In this document: positions 52,622 to 63,017 of the stretch, in pieces | Layout of the letters: every line of letters starts with the position of its first letter | How positions within the stretch are numbered: position 1 is the first letter of the stretch | Source: Rodentibacter genomosp. 2 | Lineage (GTDB): Bacteria > Pseudomonadota > Gammaproteobacteria > Enterobacterales > Pasteurellaceae | NCBI GenBank assembly: GCA_001999425.1 | Contig: MLHP01000034.1 | Coordinates: 1 to 64,000, forward strand | Reading direction: 5' to 3' | Length of the DNA stretch: 64,000 nucleotides | Program-made: the position numbers and the translations under genes | The notes under the pieces: model-generated | Told to the model about the DNA's origin: nothing | Database searches by the model: none | Seen by the model: only the letters and a program-made list of their open reading frames with translations

Positions 52622-55600
52622 ATGTTTCAAATTTTCCGTGGCTCACCTGCCCTTTCCGAATTCCGCATCAATGGCTTAATGCAAAAATTCCAACAAAACG
52701 GGCTACCGGTACAATCCGTCTATGCCGAATACATCCATTTTGTCGAACTCAATACGCCCCTTTCCGGCGAACAAGAAACGAAGCTAAAAGCCTTGCTCCA
52801 TTACGGCCCGACGTTGGCAGAACACGAAGCAAACGGTGAAACCTTTATTGTTATCCCACGTGTTGGCACCATTTCTTCTTGGTCGTCCAAAGCGACAGAT
52901 ATCGCACACAATTGTGGCTTAAAAGAAGTGGATCGGATTGAACGCGGTCTTGCCTATTACTTTGAATTTAACCAACCTTTAAATGAAAAAACACAAGAAA
53001 AATTAACCGCACTTTTGCACGATCGAATGATGGAAACCGTGGTGCGTGATGCCAAAGAGGCCGAAGTTTTATTCCACCACCAAGCTCCCAAACCATTCAC
53101 CACCGTAGATATTTTAGGTGGCGGTCGAAAGGCGTTAGAAATCGCCAATATTGAACTGGGACTTGCATTAGCGGAAGATGAAATTGATTATTTAGTGGAA
53201 AATTTCACCGCACTCGGCCGCAACCCGAACGACATTGAACTTTATATGTTCGCCCAAGCCAACTCCGAGCATTGTCGTCATAAAATCTTTAATGCGGACT
53301 GGATAATTGATGGTGAAAAACAAGAAAAATCCTTGTTCAAAATGATCAAAAACACCTTCAAGAAAACCCCGGATTTCGTGCTTTCCGCCTATAAAGATAA
53401 CGCAGCAGTGATGGAAGGTTCAAAAGTGGGTCGCTTCTTTGCCGATCAAGACGGGCAATATCGTTACCACAATGAAGATGCACATATTTTGATGAAAGTG
53501 GAAACGCACAATCACCCAACAGCGATCTCGCCTTTCCCCGGTGCGGCAACCGGCTCTGGTGGGGAAATTCGTGATGAAGGGGCAACCGGTCGAGGGGCAA
53601 AACCGAAGGCAGGTTTAACCGGTTTTTCCGTGTCAAATCTGGTGATTCCAAACTTTGAGCAACCTTGGGAAAATCCGCTTTCGAAGCCTAATCGCATTGC
53701 ATCTGCCCTCGATATTATGATTGAAGGTCCGTTAGGCGGTGCGGCATTTAACAATGAATTTGGGCGCCCTGCATTACTCGGCTATTTCCGCACTTATGAA
53801 GAAAAAGTGAACAGTTTTAACGGCGAGGAAGTCCGTGGTTATCATAAACCGATTATGCTGGCAGGCGGTATCGGTAATATTCGTGCCGAACATGTGCAAA
53901 AAGGCGAAATTCCTGTTGGCGCAAAACTTATCGTATTAGGCGGCCCCGCGATGAATATCGGTTTAGGTGGCGGTGCGGCATCTTCCATGGACAGCGGTAA
54001 ATCAAAAGAAGATTTAGATTTTGCCTCCGTTCAACGGGAAAATCCGGAAATGGAACGCCGTTGCCAAGAGGTGATCGACCGTTGCTGGCAACTCGGTGAA
54101 GATAACCCGATTTTATTTATTCACGATGTAGGCGCAGGTGGTTTATCTAATGCCATGCCTGAGTTGGTACACGATGGCGAGCATGGCGGTAAATTTGATT
54201 TACGTTCCATCCTTTGTGATGAAAAAGGCATGTCGCCTCTTGAGATTTGGTGTAACGAATCACAGGAACGCTATGTTTTAGCCATCGCCCCAGAAAAATT
54301 GGATTTATTTACCGCACTTTGCGAACGCGAACGTGCACCATTTGCGGTGATTGGTGAAGCTACGGAAGAAAAACATTTAACCTTGCACGACAGCCATTTC
54401 GATAATAATCCAATTGATTTACCAATGAACGTGCTGCTCGGTAAAACACCAAAAATGACCCGCAATGTGCAATCAAGAGCGGTCGAAAATCCACCTGTTT
54501 CACAAGACAATATTGTGCTGAAAGAAGCCCTCCATCGTGTATTACGTTTACCGGTGGTGGCAGAAAAAACCTTCCTCATTACCATTGGCGACCGCTCTGT
54601 CACCGGTATGGTGGCACGGGATCAAATGGTCGGTCCATGGCAAATTCCGGTTTCCGATGTGGCGGTCACCACCGCAAGTCTTGATAGCTATCATGGTGAA
54701 GCCATGTCAATGGGCGAACGTGCACCAGTGGCATTACTTGATTTTGGTGCCTCTGCTCGTTTGGCCGTAGCGGAATCCATCACCAATATCGCCGCTACCA
54801 ATATTGGCGAGATTAAACGCATTAAACTTTCCGCAAACTGGATGTCGGCTGCCGGTCACGGTGGCGAAGATGCGGGACTTTATGAAGCCGTGAAAGCGGT
54901 GGGGGAAGAACTTTGCCCTGCGCTTGGTATCACCATTCCTGTGGGTAAAGATTCCATGTCAATGAAAACCACTTGGGAAGAAAACGGCGAGAAAAAAAAC
55001 GTCACTGCTCCACTTTCTTTAGTGATCAGTGCCTTTGCCCGCGTGGAGGATGTGCGCAAAACCGTCACACCTCAACTTCGTACCGATAAAGGCGCATCCC
55101 GACTGTTGCTGATTGATTTGGGTGAAGGTAAAAATCGTCTTGGTGCAACCGCCCTTGCCCAAGTTTATAAACAACTGGGTGATAAACCGGCAGATGTAGA
55201 AAATGTGGGGGCATTGAAACACTTCTTTGAAGCAATGCAAACCCTTGTAGCAGAACGTAAATTATTAGCTTATCACGACCGCTCTGATGGTGGATTAATC
55301 GTCACCTTGGCGGAAATGGCCTTTGCCGGAAACTGTGGTATCGAAGTAGATATCTCCGCCTTAGGCGATAATGATCTCGCTGTGCTCTTTAACGAAGAAC
55401 TGGGGGCGGTCATTCAAGTGGCGGAAAGCGAATTAACCGCTGTACGTGAAATCTTGAATGCGCATAATTTATTACCGCTTACCCACGAACTCGGTGCGGT
55501 GACCACAGATGATCATCTCGAAATCGCACGTGGCAATAAAAAACTACTCAGTGAAAAACGTTCTGAATTGCGTGGTATCTGGGCAGAATTAACCCATCAA

Positions 55601-56515
55601 ATGCAACGTTTACGGGATAATCCGGAATGTGCCGATCAAGAATTTGAGGCGAAAAAAGATCCTGAGAACAAAGGATTATCTGCGAGCTTAACTTATGATC
55701 CGAATGAAGATATTGCCGCACCTTATATTACGAAAGGCGCAAAACCGAAAGTAGCCGTGTTGCGTGAACAAGGCGTAAACAGCCATGTGGAAATGGCGGC
55801 GGCATTTGACCGTGCCGGATTTGCTGCGATTGATGTTCATATGAGCGACTTAATGGCAGGTCGTTACCATTTAAATGATTTCAATGCGATGGTCGCGTGC
55901 GGCGGTTTCTCTTACGGTGACGTTCTCGGTGCCGGCGGTGGCTGGGCAAAATCGATTTTGTTTAACCCACAATTACGGGATCAATTCAGCCAATTCTTCG
56001 CCAATGAAAATACCCTTTCTTTAGGCGTATGTAACGGTTGTCAGTTTATCTCTAATCTTGCGGAAATCATTCCGGGTGCGGAAAACTGGCCTCGCTTTGT
56101 GCGAAATAAATCAGAACGTTTTGAAGCCCGTGTTGGTTTAGTGAAAATCAACGATACCCACTCTTTATGGTTCCAAGGTATGGCGGGTTCCCATATGCCG
56201 ATTGCTGTTTCCCATGGAGAAGGGCGTGTGGAATTCAAAACACCGGAAAATTTAACCGCACTTCAAGCACAAAATTTAATTGTTGCGCAATATATTGATA
56301 GCCACCTAAATGTAACGGAAAGCTATCCGGCAAATCCGAACGGCTCTGTCTTAGGTATCACGGCGATTTCTAATACGGACGGTCGAATCGCAGCCATGAT
56401 GCCGCACCCTGAACGGGTATTCCGTGCCGTGAGCAACTCTTGGTATCCGGAAGATTGGAGTGAGGATGGCGCTTGGATGCGTTTATTTAGAAATGCACGG
56501 GTGCAGTTTAAATAA
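52622..56515 (+). CDS. purL: Phosphoribosylformylglycinamidine synthase
   Basis: A 1297-residue large-type PurL that makes FGAM from FGAR, glutamine and ATP in purine synthesis. Domains in order: PurS-like N-terminal (about 1-140), linker, two AIRS-type synthase halves (with [20 protein letters not shown] and [15 protein letters not shown]), and a C-terminal glutamine amidotransferase. The catalytic cysteine is Cys1137 in LGVCNGCQF, with the His/Glu in MMPHPERVF. Monocistronic under a PurR operator. Four or more USS lie inside the gene. Confidence 0.98.
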   Translation: MFQIFRGSPALSEFRINGLMQKFQQNGLPVQSVYAEYIHFVELNTPLSGEQETKLKALLHYGPTLAEHEANGETFIVIPRVGTISSWSSKATDIAHNCGLKEVDRIERGLAYYFEFNQPLNEKTQEKLTALLHDRMMETVVRDAKEAEVLFHHQAPKPFTTVDILGGGRKALEIANIELGLALAEDEIDYLVENFTALGRNPNDIELYMFAQANSEHCRHKIFNADWIIDGEKQEKSLFKMIKNTFKKTPDFVLSAYKDNAAVMEGSKVGRFFADQDGQYRYHNEDAHILMKVETHNHPTAISPFPGAATGSGGEIRDEGATGRGAKPKAGLTGFSVSNLVIPNFEQPWENPLSKPNRIASALDIMIEGPLGGAAFNNEFGRPALLGYFRTYEEKVNSFNGEEVRGYHKPIMLAGGIGNIRAEHVQKGEIPVGAKLIVLGGPAMNIGLGGGAASSMDSGKSKEDLDFASVQRENPEMERRCQEVIDRCWQLGEDNPILFIHDVGAGGLSNAMPELVHDGEHGGKFDLRSILCDEKGMSPLEIWCNESQERYVLAIAPEKLDLFTALCERERAPFAVIGEATEEKHLTLHDSHFDNNPIDLPMNVLLGKTPKMTRNVQSRAVENPPVSQDNIVLKEALHRVLRLPVVAEKTFLITIGDRSVTGMVARDQMVGPWQIPVSDVAVTTASLDSYHGEAMSMGERAPVALLDFGASARLAVAESITNIAATNIGEIKRIKLSANWMSAAGHGGEDAGLYEAVKAVGEELCPALGITIPVGKDSMSMKTTWEENGEKKNVTAPLSLVISAFARVEDVRKTVTPQLRTDKGASRLLLIDLGEGKNRLGATALAQVYKQLGDKPADVENVGALKHFFEAMQTLVAERKLLAYHDRSDGGLIVTLAEMAFAGNCGIEVDISALGDNDLAVLFNEELGAVIQVAESELTAVREILNAHNLLPLTHELGAVTTDDHLEIARGNKKLLSEKRSELRGIWAELTHQMQRLRDNPECADQEFEAKKDPENKGLSASLTYDPNEDIAAPYITKGAKPKVAVLREQGVNSHVEMAAAFDRAGFAAIDVHMSDLMAGRYHLNDFNAMVACGGFSYGDVLGAGGGWAKSILFNPQLRDQFSQFFANENTLSLGVCNGCQFISNLAEIIPGAENWPRFVRNKSERFEARVGLVKINDTHSLWFQGMAGSHMPIAVSHGEGRVEFKTPENLTALQAQNLIVAQYIDSHLNVTESYPANPNGSVLGITAISNTDGRIAAMMPHPERVFRAVSNSWYPEDWSEDGAWMRLFRNARVQFK

Positions 56516-56576
56516 CAGTATTGGGCTTTAAAGCGTCGATGTGCTTTATGCTTAAAGCCCGATATAAGCTGAATAT

Positions 56577-56601
56577 ACGACCGCAAGTGCGGTCGTTTTT
56601 C
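56577..56601. terminator. Convergent terminator between purL and mutS
   Basis: ACGACCGC / GCGGTCGT stem with the loop AAGT (56577-56596), followed by TTTTT. The loop and right arm contain a complete USS. A second inverted repeat, GGGCTTTAA / TTAAAGCCC, lies just upstream. Confidence 0.9.
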
Positions 56602-56609
56602 TTTGTGTT

Positions 56610-59192
56610 TTAATCCACCATTTTCTTCAGTTGGTATAAATACGCTAAAGCCTGTTTCGGGCTTAGTTCGTCCGGATCAAGCTTTTCAATGGCTTCACGA
56701 AGTGCGTCCGTTTCCTGTTCAAAGGCAAGTTCACCTTGATGTCGATTAGCCTCACGCAAGGCTTGAATTTGCTGATCGGCAGCATGACCCGATATTTTTT
56801 CTAATTGCGTTAATTTTTGTTTCGCCAGTTTAATGACCGATTGCGGTACGCCGGCTAAAGCCGCAACCGCCAAGCCATAGCTTTTACTCGCTGCGCCTTC
56901 TTGTACCGCATGCATAAATGCGATGGTATTGTTATGTTCCAACGCATCTAAATGCACGTTGATAATACCGGGAATTTGTTCCGGTAAGGCGGTGAGCTCA
57001 AAATAATGGGTCGCAAATAAAGTCAGTGAGTGAATTTTCGCCAGATATTCTGCACACGCCCAAGCGAGAGAAAGCCCGTCATAGGTGGAAGTGCCACGTC
57101 CGATTTCATCAATCAACACCAGACTTTGTGCCGTGGCTTGGTGCAAAATATTTGCCATTTCGGTCATTTCCACCATAAAAGTCGAACGCCCTGAGGCAAG
57201 ATCATCCGAAGCACCGATTCGGGTAAAAATACGATCGATCGGACCGATTTGAGCGCTATCTGCCGGCACAAAACTGCCAATATAGGCCATTAACGTGATC
57301 AATGCGGTTTGCCGCATATAGGTACTTTTCCCCCCCATATTCGGACCGGTGATGATAAGCAAATGGAGATCTCTATGCAATTCAACGGGATTCGCGATAA
57401 AAGGTTCTTTCAGCACTTGTTCCACCACGGGGTGGCGTCCGTTTTCGATTTTAACGCTAATCTCGTCACAGAAAGTGGGCATAACATAATTCAATGTATC
57501 AGCACGTTCCGCCAAGTTTACCAATACATCTAATTCCGATAAAACAAGGCTTGCCAACTGCAATGCCCCTAAGTGTGGAAGCAATAAATCAAAGAGTTCA
57601 TCATAAAGTTGTTTTTCCAATGCCAATGCCGCACCTTTGGATTTCAATACTTTGTCTTCGTACTCTTTCAGTTCCGGAATGATGTAACGCTCGGCATTTT
57701 TTAAAGTTTGACGGCGTACATAATGAATTGGTGCTTTGTGTGCCTGTCCTTGGCTGATTTGAATGTAATAACCGTGAACCGCATTAAAACCAATTTTTAG
57801 GGTATCAATGCCGGTGCTTTCACGCTCACGTTTTTCCAAATTTTCTAAATATTGGGTTGCGCCGTCAGAGAGTGTACGCCATTCGTCCAATTCCGCATGA
57901 TAGCCTTCAGCAATCACGCCGCCATCACGAATCAGCAACGGTGGCATTTCAACAATTGCCCGTTGTAGTAAGTCGCATTGCTCAGAGAAATCGGTAACTT
58001 TCTCAAAAAGTGCGGTAATAAACGGCGGTATTTTTTGTCGGATAATTGAACGCAGGTTCGGGATTTGTTCCAAAGCGGTGCGTAAACGTGTCAGATCGCG
58101 CGGACGTGCCGAACGCAAGGCGACACGAGCCAAAATGCGTTCCATATCGCCAACCTGTTGTAAGTAAGGTTGTAATTCATCCACCAAATCAAAATTCAAA
58201 ATTTCTGCGATGCTTTGTTGGCGTTGTTGGAGTTTTTTTATATCTCGAATGGGTTGGTGAATCCAACGCTTGAGCAAACGGCTACCCATTGGGGTTACAC
58301 ATTTATCCAACACGGCAGCCAAGGTATTGTCCGTGCCACCGGCAAGATTTTGGGTAAGTTCTAAATTGCGACGTGTCGCCGCATCAAGTTGAATACAATC
58401 TTGATCTTGAATCACACTGATACTTTGAATATGCGGTAATGCCGTACGTTGGGTTTCCTTTGCATATTGCAATAAACAACCTGCTGCGCTTAAACCCAGC
58501 GGTGATTTCTCAACACCAAAGGCACGCAGATCTTTAGTACCAAATTGGCGATTTAACAAAGTAATCGCGGTACTAAGTTCAAATTCCCAAATTGGGCGAC
58601 GACGTAAACCTTTGCAATGTTCAATCGCTGCCATATCATTGAATTCTTCGCAATAAAGCAGTTCCACAGGCGTAATACGCTGTAATTCGGCGCGTAACGT
58701 TTCTTTATCCGCCGGCTCGCAAAGCTGAAAACGACCGGATGTCATATCCAATGTCGCCAGCCCAAATTTGTCTTTTTCTTGATACACAGCGGCAATCAAG
58801 TTGTCTTGACGTTCCGGTAACAGGGCTTCATCACTCACCGTACCGGGCGTTACAATACGTACGACTTGGCGTTCTACCGGCCCTTTGCTCGTTGCCGGAT
58901 CGCCCACTTGTTCACAAATTGCCACCGGTTCGCCCAATGCAACCAACTTCGCTAAATAACCTTCAACTGCATGATAGGGAACGCCAGCCATCGGAATAGG
59001 TTCACCTGCCGATTGCCCCCTTTTGGTTAAAGATATATCCAACAATGCCGCCGCTTTTTTGGCATCGTCATAAAACAACTCGTAGAAATCTCCCATGCGA
59101 TAAAACAGCAAAATATCCGGATTTTCTGCTTTGAGTTTGAGATATTGTTGCATCATTGGGGTGTGCTGAGAAAAATTATCATCTGAAATCAT
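56610..59192 (-). CDS. mutS: DNA mismatch repair protein MutS
   Basis: An 860-residue mismatch-recognition ATPase. The N-terminal domain has the Phe-x-Glu mismatch wedge ([11 protein letters not shown]). The C-terminal ATPase has Walker [10 protein letters not shown], Walker [17 protein letters not shown] and the ATHYFELT motif. The ATG at 59192 begins the conserved [20 protein letters not shown]. An in-frame extension to 59333 encodes unrelated sequence and is rejected. Convergent with purL. Confidence 0.97.
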   Translation of the reverse strand: MISDDNFSQHTPMMQQYLKLKAENPDILLFYRMGDFYELFYDDAKKAAALLDISLTKRGQSAGEPIPMAGVPYHAVEGYLAKLVALGEPVAICEQVGDPATSKGPVERQVVRIVTPGTVSDEALLPERQDNLIAAVYQEKDKFGLATLDMTSGRFQLCEPADKETLRAELQRITPVELLYCEEFNDMAAIEHCKGLRRRPIWEFELSTAITLLNRQFGTKDLRAFGVEKSPLGLSAAGCLLQYAKETQRTALPHIQSISVIQDQDCIQLDAATRRNLELTQNLAGGTDNTLAAVLDKCVTPMGSRLLKRWIHQPIRDIKKLQQRQQSIAEILNFDLVDELQPYLQQVGDMERILARVALRSARPRDLTRLRTALEQIPNLRSIIRQKIPPFITALFEKVTDFSEQCDLLQRAIVEMPPLLIRDGGVIAEGYHAELDEWRTLSDGATQYLENLEKRERESTGIDTLKIGFNAVHGYYIQISQGQAHKAPIHYVRRQTLKNAERYIIPELKEYEDKVLKSKGAALALEKQLYDELFDLLLPHLGALQLASLVLSELDVLVNLAERADTLNYVMPTFCDEISVKIENGRHPVVEQVLKEPFIANPVELHRDLHLLIITGPNMGGKSTYMRQTALITLMAYIGSFVPADSAQIGPIDRIFTRIGASDDLASGRSTFMVEMTEMANILHQATAQSLVLIDEIGRGTSTYDGLSLAWACAEYLAKIHSLTLFATHYFELTALPEQIPGIINVHLDALEHNNTIAFMHAVQEGAASKSYGLAVAALAGVPQSVIKLAKQKLTQLEKISGHAADQQIQALREANRHQGELAFEQETDALREAIEKLDPDELSPKQALAYLYQLKKMVD

Positions 59193-59446
59193 TGAGTTAC
59201 CTGTTTTTGATAAGAAAATAGACGGTAATATTGACCGGCAAATATAGGTTTTCGTGTAGGCTATTTTAGAGGTTGAGAAAGGAAAAAGCCAATTACAATT
59301 ACTGTTGCACCGAAATGATGAGCCAAAACACAAGGAAAAGTGGGGTCACTATCACATTGGTTTTTATTACGGTGCTTGCTTTTGCTACTCAATGAGAGGC
59401 TCAAATTAGGTTTGATTATCTACAGCGAATAAAACTAAAGAAAAAT
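59193..59446. other. Spacer between mutS and the potD pseudogene
   Basis: About 250 bases holding the mutS promoter region. The only coding signal is a 26-codon plus-strand frame (59315-59395) ending in a hydrophobic stretch (TLVFITVLAFATQ). It lacks a ribosome site and is not called as a gene. Confidence 0.4.
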
Positions 59447-59472
59447 AAACCGCACTTTTGTGCGGTTTATGT
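59447..59472 (-). terminator. USS-pair terminator after potD
   Basis: AAACCGCAC / GTGCGGTTT stem with a four-base loop (59447-59468); on the minus strand the distal arm runs into T residues. Confidence 0.9.
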
Positions 59473-59486
59473 TGCCATTGTCAATC

Positions 59487-60532
59487 TTATTGAGTAGCTT
59501 TTAATTTTTGATAATAGCCTTCATACAGCTCAATAGCATCATCAACATCAAGTTGCCATTGGCTTCTATCGATCACATCTTGTGCAATAAATGTCGCGCG
59601 ATCATCTGTCAATTCTTTCGGCAAACGTTTCAATGCATTGAGATTAGAAGTGGGATAACCGATTTGTTGGGTCAGTTTTTCTGCCACATCGGCACTTAAC
59701 AGATAGTTAATCAGCTTATGTGCCCCTTCCACATTTTTAGCGGTTTTAGGAATAGCTAAATTATCAATCCAGAGCATCGTGCCTTCTTTCGGATAAACCA
59801 TGTCAATTTTAACCCCTTCGTTTTTTGCAATACGCACGGAGCCATTCCACAATAAGCCTACTTCGGTTTCGCCCGAAATAAAGCTGTTGGACGGATTATC
59901 CGAATTAAATGCCAAGATATTCCCACGTAACTTGAGCAATTCTTGATAAGCCTCTTCCAATACTTTTGGATCTTGCGTATTCGGGTCTTTGTTCATTTTT
60001 AACAGGGCAATATTGAACAATTCTCTCGGATCATCCAACATTTGTAAGCGCCCCTTAAATTCAGCTTTCCATAGATCGCCCCAAGATTGAAATTGGGCGG
60101 GATTTTGTGTTTCCGTGTTATGGCGATACCGGTCGCCCCGAATAATTGCGGTAATGAATATTTGTTGCCCTTATCGAAAGGTTTATCCAACATATTCGGA
60201 TCTAATTCTTTGATGACGGGCAGTTTTTCGTGATTTAATTCTTTCAGCATGTTTTCCCGTATCATTTTGGATACAAAATAGCTGGTTGGCGCAATCACAT
60301 CATAACCACCGTTTTCGCCTTGCGTTTTCAGCTTGGCATACATGGTTTCGTTTGATTCCAAACTGGACACAATGACTTTAATACCGGTTTCCTTGGTAAA
60401 GTTATCCAGTAACCCCTCCGGCACATATTCACTCCAAGTATAGAGATAAACCGTATTGTCATTCGCGGTTGCAATATTGTGAGTGCCTAATAAAAATACA
60501 CTTGAAGTAAAAAGTGCGGTCAATTTTTTCAT
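59487..60532 (-). pseudogene. potD: Spermidine/putrescine-binding protein PotD, one frameshift
   Basis: Two overlapping frames together give one complete PotD. The 5' part (60532 to about 60118) has a signal peptide (MKKLTALFTSSVFLLGTHNIATA) and the ligand-lobe motif YLYTWSEYVPEGLLDNFTKE. The 3' part (about 60118 to 59487) continues with LQMLDDPRELFNIAL, GLLWNGSVRIAKNEG and the end IELYEGYYQKLKATQ. The break lies near 60112-60123 (minus strand GCCATAACACGG), just after PQLFGATGIAI; restoring one base there gives an unbroken 348-residue protein, the length of E. coli PotD. As written, translation stops early in an unrelated tail ending ENCSILPC. No potABC genes are adjacent. It could be a real inactivation or a sequencing error. 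Confidence 0.9.
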
Positions 60533-60750
60533 AATTTTTTTATTCTCCTGATAACAGAAAATAAAACCAGATCTTCTTAAAGTAAGATCGCCACACTCAA
60601 AGAGGGAAGAACCTTAGTATTTGAGGCTCAGTGATTGTAGGGTAACAGGTTGAATTTGCAACATCTTTTTAACATTCATCCCATATCGGGGGCGGAAATA
60701 ATGAGAGATCTGATGAGTTTTTAAATGTAGAAAAAGACAATGGAAATCGA

Positions 60751-61698
60751 TTAATTCGATTTTTCAAAAAATTGCGTGATGTTTTTCATGACATTTTCCC
60801 TTAAACCGTCCCGTTCAAATAAAATTTCATGTTTTGCCTGATGAACCAATTCACAATTTGCGTTGGGGAAAAGCGCGGTCAGTTTTTGCAGGGTTTTGTT
60901 GTCCACGATTTTTTCTTTTTCCGATTGCAAAATCAGCACGGGGATTTCAATACGGGGAAGAATGGTCGGCAGGCGTTTTATCGCATTAAGGCATAAATGC
61001 ACCCAGCGAAAAGTCGGGCCGCCAAGATGAAGGGCAGGATATTTTCGGTTGATTCGATTCATCCATTTCATTCGGGTTTTACAAAAACTTAATTCATTAT
61101 GTTCAAGATGCGCCGGTTTGTACGCCCCTTTACCAAATACATAACGCGCGCCCTGCCCGAGTAAATTCATGGTGGCAATAATCAATTCATCACGCAGCGG
61201 ATGTTTTAACGGCACACCAAAAAAAGGCGAAGATAACACGGCTTTTTCAATATGATGATCACAATTCGCCAAATAGTAGGCGGCAATCAGCGAGCCAAGG
61301 GAATGCGACACCAAATGTTGGGTTTGATAGTCAAAAAGTGCGGTGGTTTTTTCGATCACTTTTTGCATATCCGCTACGTAAAAACGAAATTCGTCTAAAT
61401 GCCCTTTTTCCGGATCAGATAAAAGCCGTTCGGAATAGCCCTGCCCACGATGATCAAACACCAACACATCGTAGCCCTGATGATAAAAGTCATAGGTCAG
61501 CTCCGACCATTTCAGCATATTTTCTGCCCGTCCATTCACCAAAATCATCAATTTTTTGACCGCACTTTCCTCGTGAACAAAGTGACGGTAGGCAATGCGA
61601 ATATTGCCTTTCCCAATGAGATATTGGGTCGGCGTGCTTTCAAAAAAAGGCAACAATTCCACTAAGGCAAATTGGCAAAAACGGGGTTCTCGAATCAT
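60751..61698 (-). CDS. pldB: Lysophospholipase L2 (alpha/beta hydrolase)
   Basis: A 315-residue alpha/beta hydrolase of the PldB family that removes fatty acids from lysophospholipids. The oxyanion region VFDHRGQGYSER, the nucleophile elbow SHSLGS (Ser133) and the catalytic His in HQAKHEILFE are present. The Asp is probably in LILQSEKEKIVDN. It lies 50 bases after asd on the same strand and may be co-transcribed with it. Confidence 0.92.
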   Translation of the reverse strand: MIREPRFCQFALVELLPFFESTPTQYLIGKGNIRIAYRHFVHEESAVKKLMILVNGRAENMLKWSELTYDFYHQGYDVLVFDHRGQGYSERLLSDPEKGHLDEFRFYVADMQKVIEKTTALFDYQTQHLVSHSLGSLIAAYYLANCDHHIEKAVLSSPFFGVPLKHPLRDELIIATMNLLGQGARYVFGKGAYKPAHLEHNELSFCKTRMKWMNRINRKYPALHLGGPTFRWVHLCLNAIKRLPTILPRIEIPVLILQSEKEKIVDNKTLQKLTALFPNANCELVHQAKHEILFERDGLRENVMKNITQFFEKSN

Positions 61699-61748
61699 AA
61701 GGATTTATAAAATAAAGGGCGTAAACAACGCCCTATTGGTGGGGAAAA

Positions 61749-62864
61749 TTATTTTACTAACTGTTTTAAAATACGGCGAACCGGCTCAGCAGCGCCCCAT
61801 AAAAGTTGATCGCCCACGGTGAAAGCGGCAAGGTATTCGCCACCCATGGCGAGTTTGCGTAAACGACCGACCGGTACACTTAACGTTCCCGTGACTTTCG
61901 CTGGTGTGAGTTCACGTAATGTGGTTTCTTTATCGTTTGGAATCACTTTGACCCATTCATTGTGTGAGGCAAGGATTTGTTCAATTTCCGCTAACGGTAA
62001 ATCTTTTTTCAGTTTGATCGTAAAGGCTTGGCTGTGGCAACGTAATGCACCGATACGCACACACAAACCGTCAACCGGAATCGGGTTGTCGCTCAAACCA
62101 AGAATTTTGTTGGTTTCCGCATAGCCTTTCCATTCCTCTTTGGTTTGTCCGGTTTCAGGCAATAATTTGTCGATCCAAGGGATAAGGCTGCCACCCAATG
62201 CGGCACCAAAGTTTTCTGTTGGGAAATCATTTGAACGCATTTCTGCGGTGACTTTACGTTCAATGTCTAAAATAGAAGCCGCAGGGTTGGCTAATTCATC
62301 TTTCACGGCATCACGTAATAAGCCCATTTGAGAAAGCAATTCACGCATATTTTTTGCGCCTGCACCTGATGCAGCTTGATAGGTCGCCACAGAGACCCAT
62401 TCCACCAAATCACGTTCAAATAATCCGCCAATTGCCATCAGCATAAGGCTCACTGTACAGTTTCCGCCTACGAAAGTTTTAATGCCGTTTTTTAAGCCTT
62501 CATCAATCACATTTTGATTGACCGGATCAAGCACGATAATGGCATCTTTTTCCATACGCAATGCGGAAGCCGCATCCACCCAGTAGCCGTTCCAACCCGT
62601 TGCTTTTAATTTTGGATAGACCTCGTTGGTGTAGTCGCCACCCTGACAGGTGACGATAATGTCTAATTTTTTGAGTTCATCAATATCAAAGGCATTTTTG
62701 AGCTCGCCAGCCTCTTTGTCGGCGAATACCGGGGCTTTTTGCCCTGCTTGTGAAGTAGTAAAGAAAACAGGATTGATGTTTGCAAAATCATTTTCTTGCA
62801 CCATGCGATCCATTAATACGGAACCGACCATTCCGCGCCATCCGATAAAACCGACGTTTTTCAT
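61749..62864 (-). CDS. asd: Aspartate-semialdehyde dehydrogenase
   Basis: Reduces aspartyl phosphate to the semialdehyde for lysine, diaminopimelate, threonine and methionine synthesis. The 371-residue protein has the NADP motif [11 protein letters not shown], the catalytic Cys136 in [10 protein letters not shown] and the later catalytic His in [19 protein letters not shown] precedes the ATG. No lysine riboswitch is visible in the short upstream region. Confidence 0.97.
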   Translation of the reverse strand: MKNVGFIGWRGMVGSVLMDRMVQENDFANINPVFFTTSQAGQKAPVFADKEAGELKNAFDIDELKKLDIIVTCQGGDYTNEVYPKLKATGWNGYWVDAASALRMEKDAIIVLDPVNQNVIDEGLKNGIKTFVGGNCTVSLMLMAIGGLFERDLVEWVSVATYQAASGAGAKNMRELLSQMGLLRDAVKDELANPAASILDIERKVTAEMRSNDFPTENFGAALGGSLIPWIDKLLPETGQTKEEWKGYAETNKILGLSDNPIPVDGLCVRIGALRCHSQAFTIKLKKDLPLAEIEQILASHNEWVKVIPNDKETTLRELTPAKVTGTLSVPVGRLRKLAMGGEYLAAFTVGDQLLWGAAEPVRRILKQLVK

Positions 62865-62984
62865 AGTTTTTTCCTTTGTTAATGTTGTGTTTGAATGGGT
62901 TTATTAATTACAAGATAGTGTAAGCAAAATCAAGCTTTTTTATGATAAATGGAGGTAAATTTATCTATCCGTTAATTTTATGCA

Positions 62985-63010
62985 AGAAAAAATCCCCTTT
63001 CGGGGATTTT
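62985..63010 (-). terminator. Terminator after the N-glycosyltransferase gene
   Basis: AAAATCCCC / GGGGATTTT stem with a GAAA loop on the minus strand (63010-62989), followed by a run of T. It separates the glycosyltransferase gene from asd. Confidence 0.93.
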
Positions 63011-63017
63011 AGCTATT

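Noticed and set aside
59193..59333. In-frame N-terminal extension of mutS by 47 codons
   Set aside because: The extension is Cys/Ser-rich and unlike MutS; the conserved start MISDDNFSQ has its own ribosome site.
62865..62984. Lysine riboswitch before asd
   Set aside because: The gap is too short and shows none of the conserved riboswitch stems.
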